A stretch of DNA of 64,000 bases, taken from positions 1 through 64,000 of the forward strand of contig DF241161.1 in assembly GCA_000507305.1 (NCBI GenBank), written 5' to 3'. Positions 63,861-64,000 of the stretch are shown here, in pieces (the first letter of the stretch is position 1; each line of letters begins with the position of its first letter). The position numbers and the translations under genes are program-made. The notes under the pieces are model-generated. The model searched no databases. It was not told where the DNA came from and worked only from the letters and a program-made list of their open reading frames with translations. Source of the DNA: Breviolum minutum Mf 1.05b.01. Its lineage: Eukaryota > Sar > Dinophyceae > Suessiales > Symbiodiniaceae.

Positions 63861-64000
63861 TCTATCTAGTCACCCACAGCAGTGATCAAGTTCCAAGCGC
63901 TATGAGTGATGACTCCCTAGCTGCAACTGACTTCTCTCAATTGGGAATCTATCATAAATGAATGATATCACCCTCCAAGTTCCTTCCCATTGAATGTCAC

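Overview
The window looks like nuclear DNA of a dinoflagellate, probably Symbiodiniaceae/Suessiales-like. Genes are broken into many short exons (about 50-170 nt) separated by introns of a few hundred bases. Many 5' splice sites read GC instead of GT, for example in the ABC transporter on the minus strand at about 31763, 30586, 29360, 28483, 34692 and 23755. Every gene I can recognise lies on the minus strand, as expected for the long one-way gene arrays of dinoflagellate chromosomes. No bacterial operon, tRNA, rRNA or CRISPR is visible. The family calls come from reading translated motifs by eye; exon edges are approximate.

Layout from left to right, all genes on the minus strand. 1-250: CAA/CAG (poly-Gln) triplet repeat. 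1086-about 3425: DNA cytosine-5 methyltransferase with motifs IV, VI, VIII, IX and X, but with a TGA in frame inside the conserved target-recognition part. 3.8-4.75 kb: Cys-rich and Arg/Ser-rich exons, perhaps the 5' part of the same gene. 4.8-6.1 kb: decayed non-LTR retrotransposon with an APE-type endonuclease segment. 6.14-6.28 kb: minisatellite. About 6.7-22.75 kb: one very large gene built of at least two dozen EGF/laminin-EGF-like cysteine modules.

23407-about 39.6 kb: full-length ABCC (MRP-type) ABC transporter in order TMD1-NBD1-linker-TMD2-NBD2, with a clear stop codon. 40657-40793: assembly gap. 41.8-45.4 kb: a further Cys-containing, probably secreted gene. 46.0-49.9 kb: serine beta-lactamase-like (class C/LACTB type) gene whose nucleophile serine is replaced by glycine. 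50-53 kb and 55-64 kb: coding-looking minus-strand exons that I cannot assign, some weakly like ARM/HEAT repeats. A 340-bp compound GAT microsatellite sits at 56.7-57.06 kb.

The ABC transporter and the EGF-module protein are membrane or extracellular proteins, the methyltransferase is nuclear, and the lactamase-like protein is a hydrolase homologue. Nothing shows that they work in one pathway; in dinoflagellates neighbouring genes are usually unrelated. The points most worth following up are the EGF-module gene, the methyltransferase stop codon, the serine-less lactamase and two possible relict spliced-leader sequences at 61.48 and 63.28 kb.
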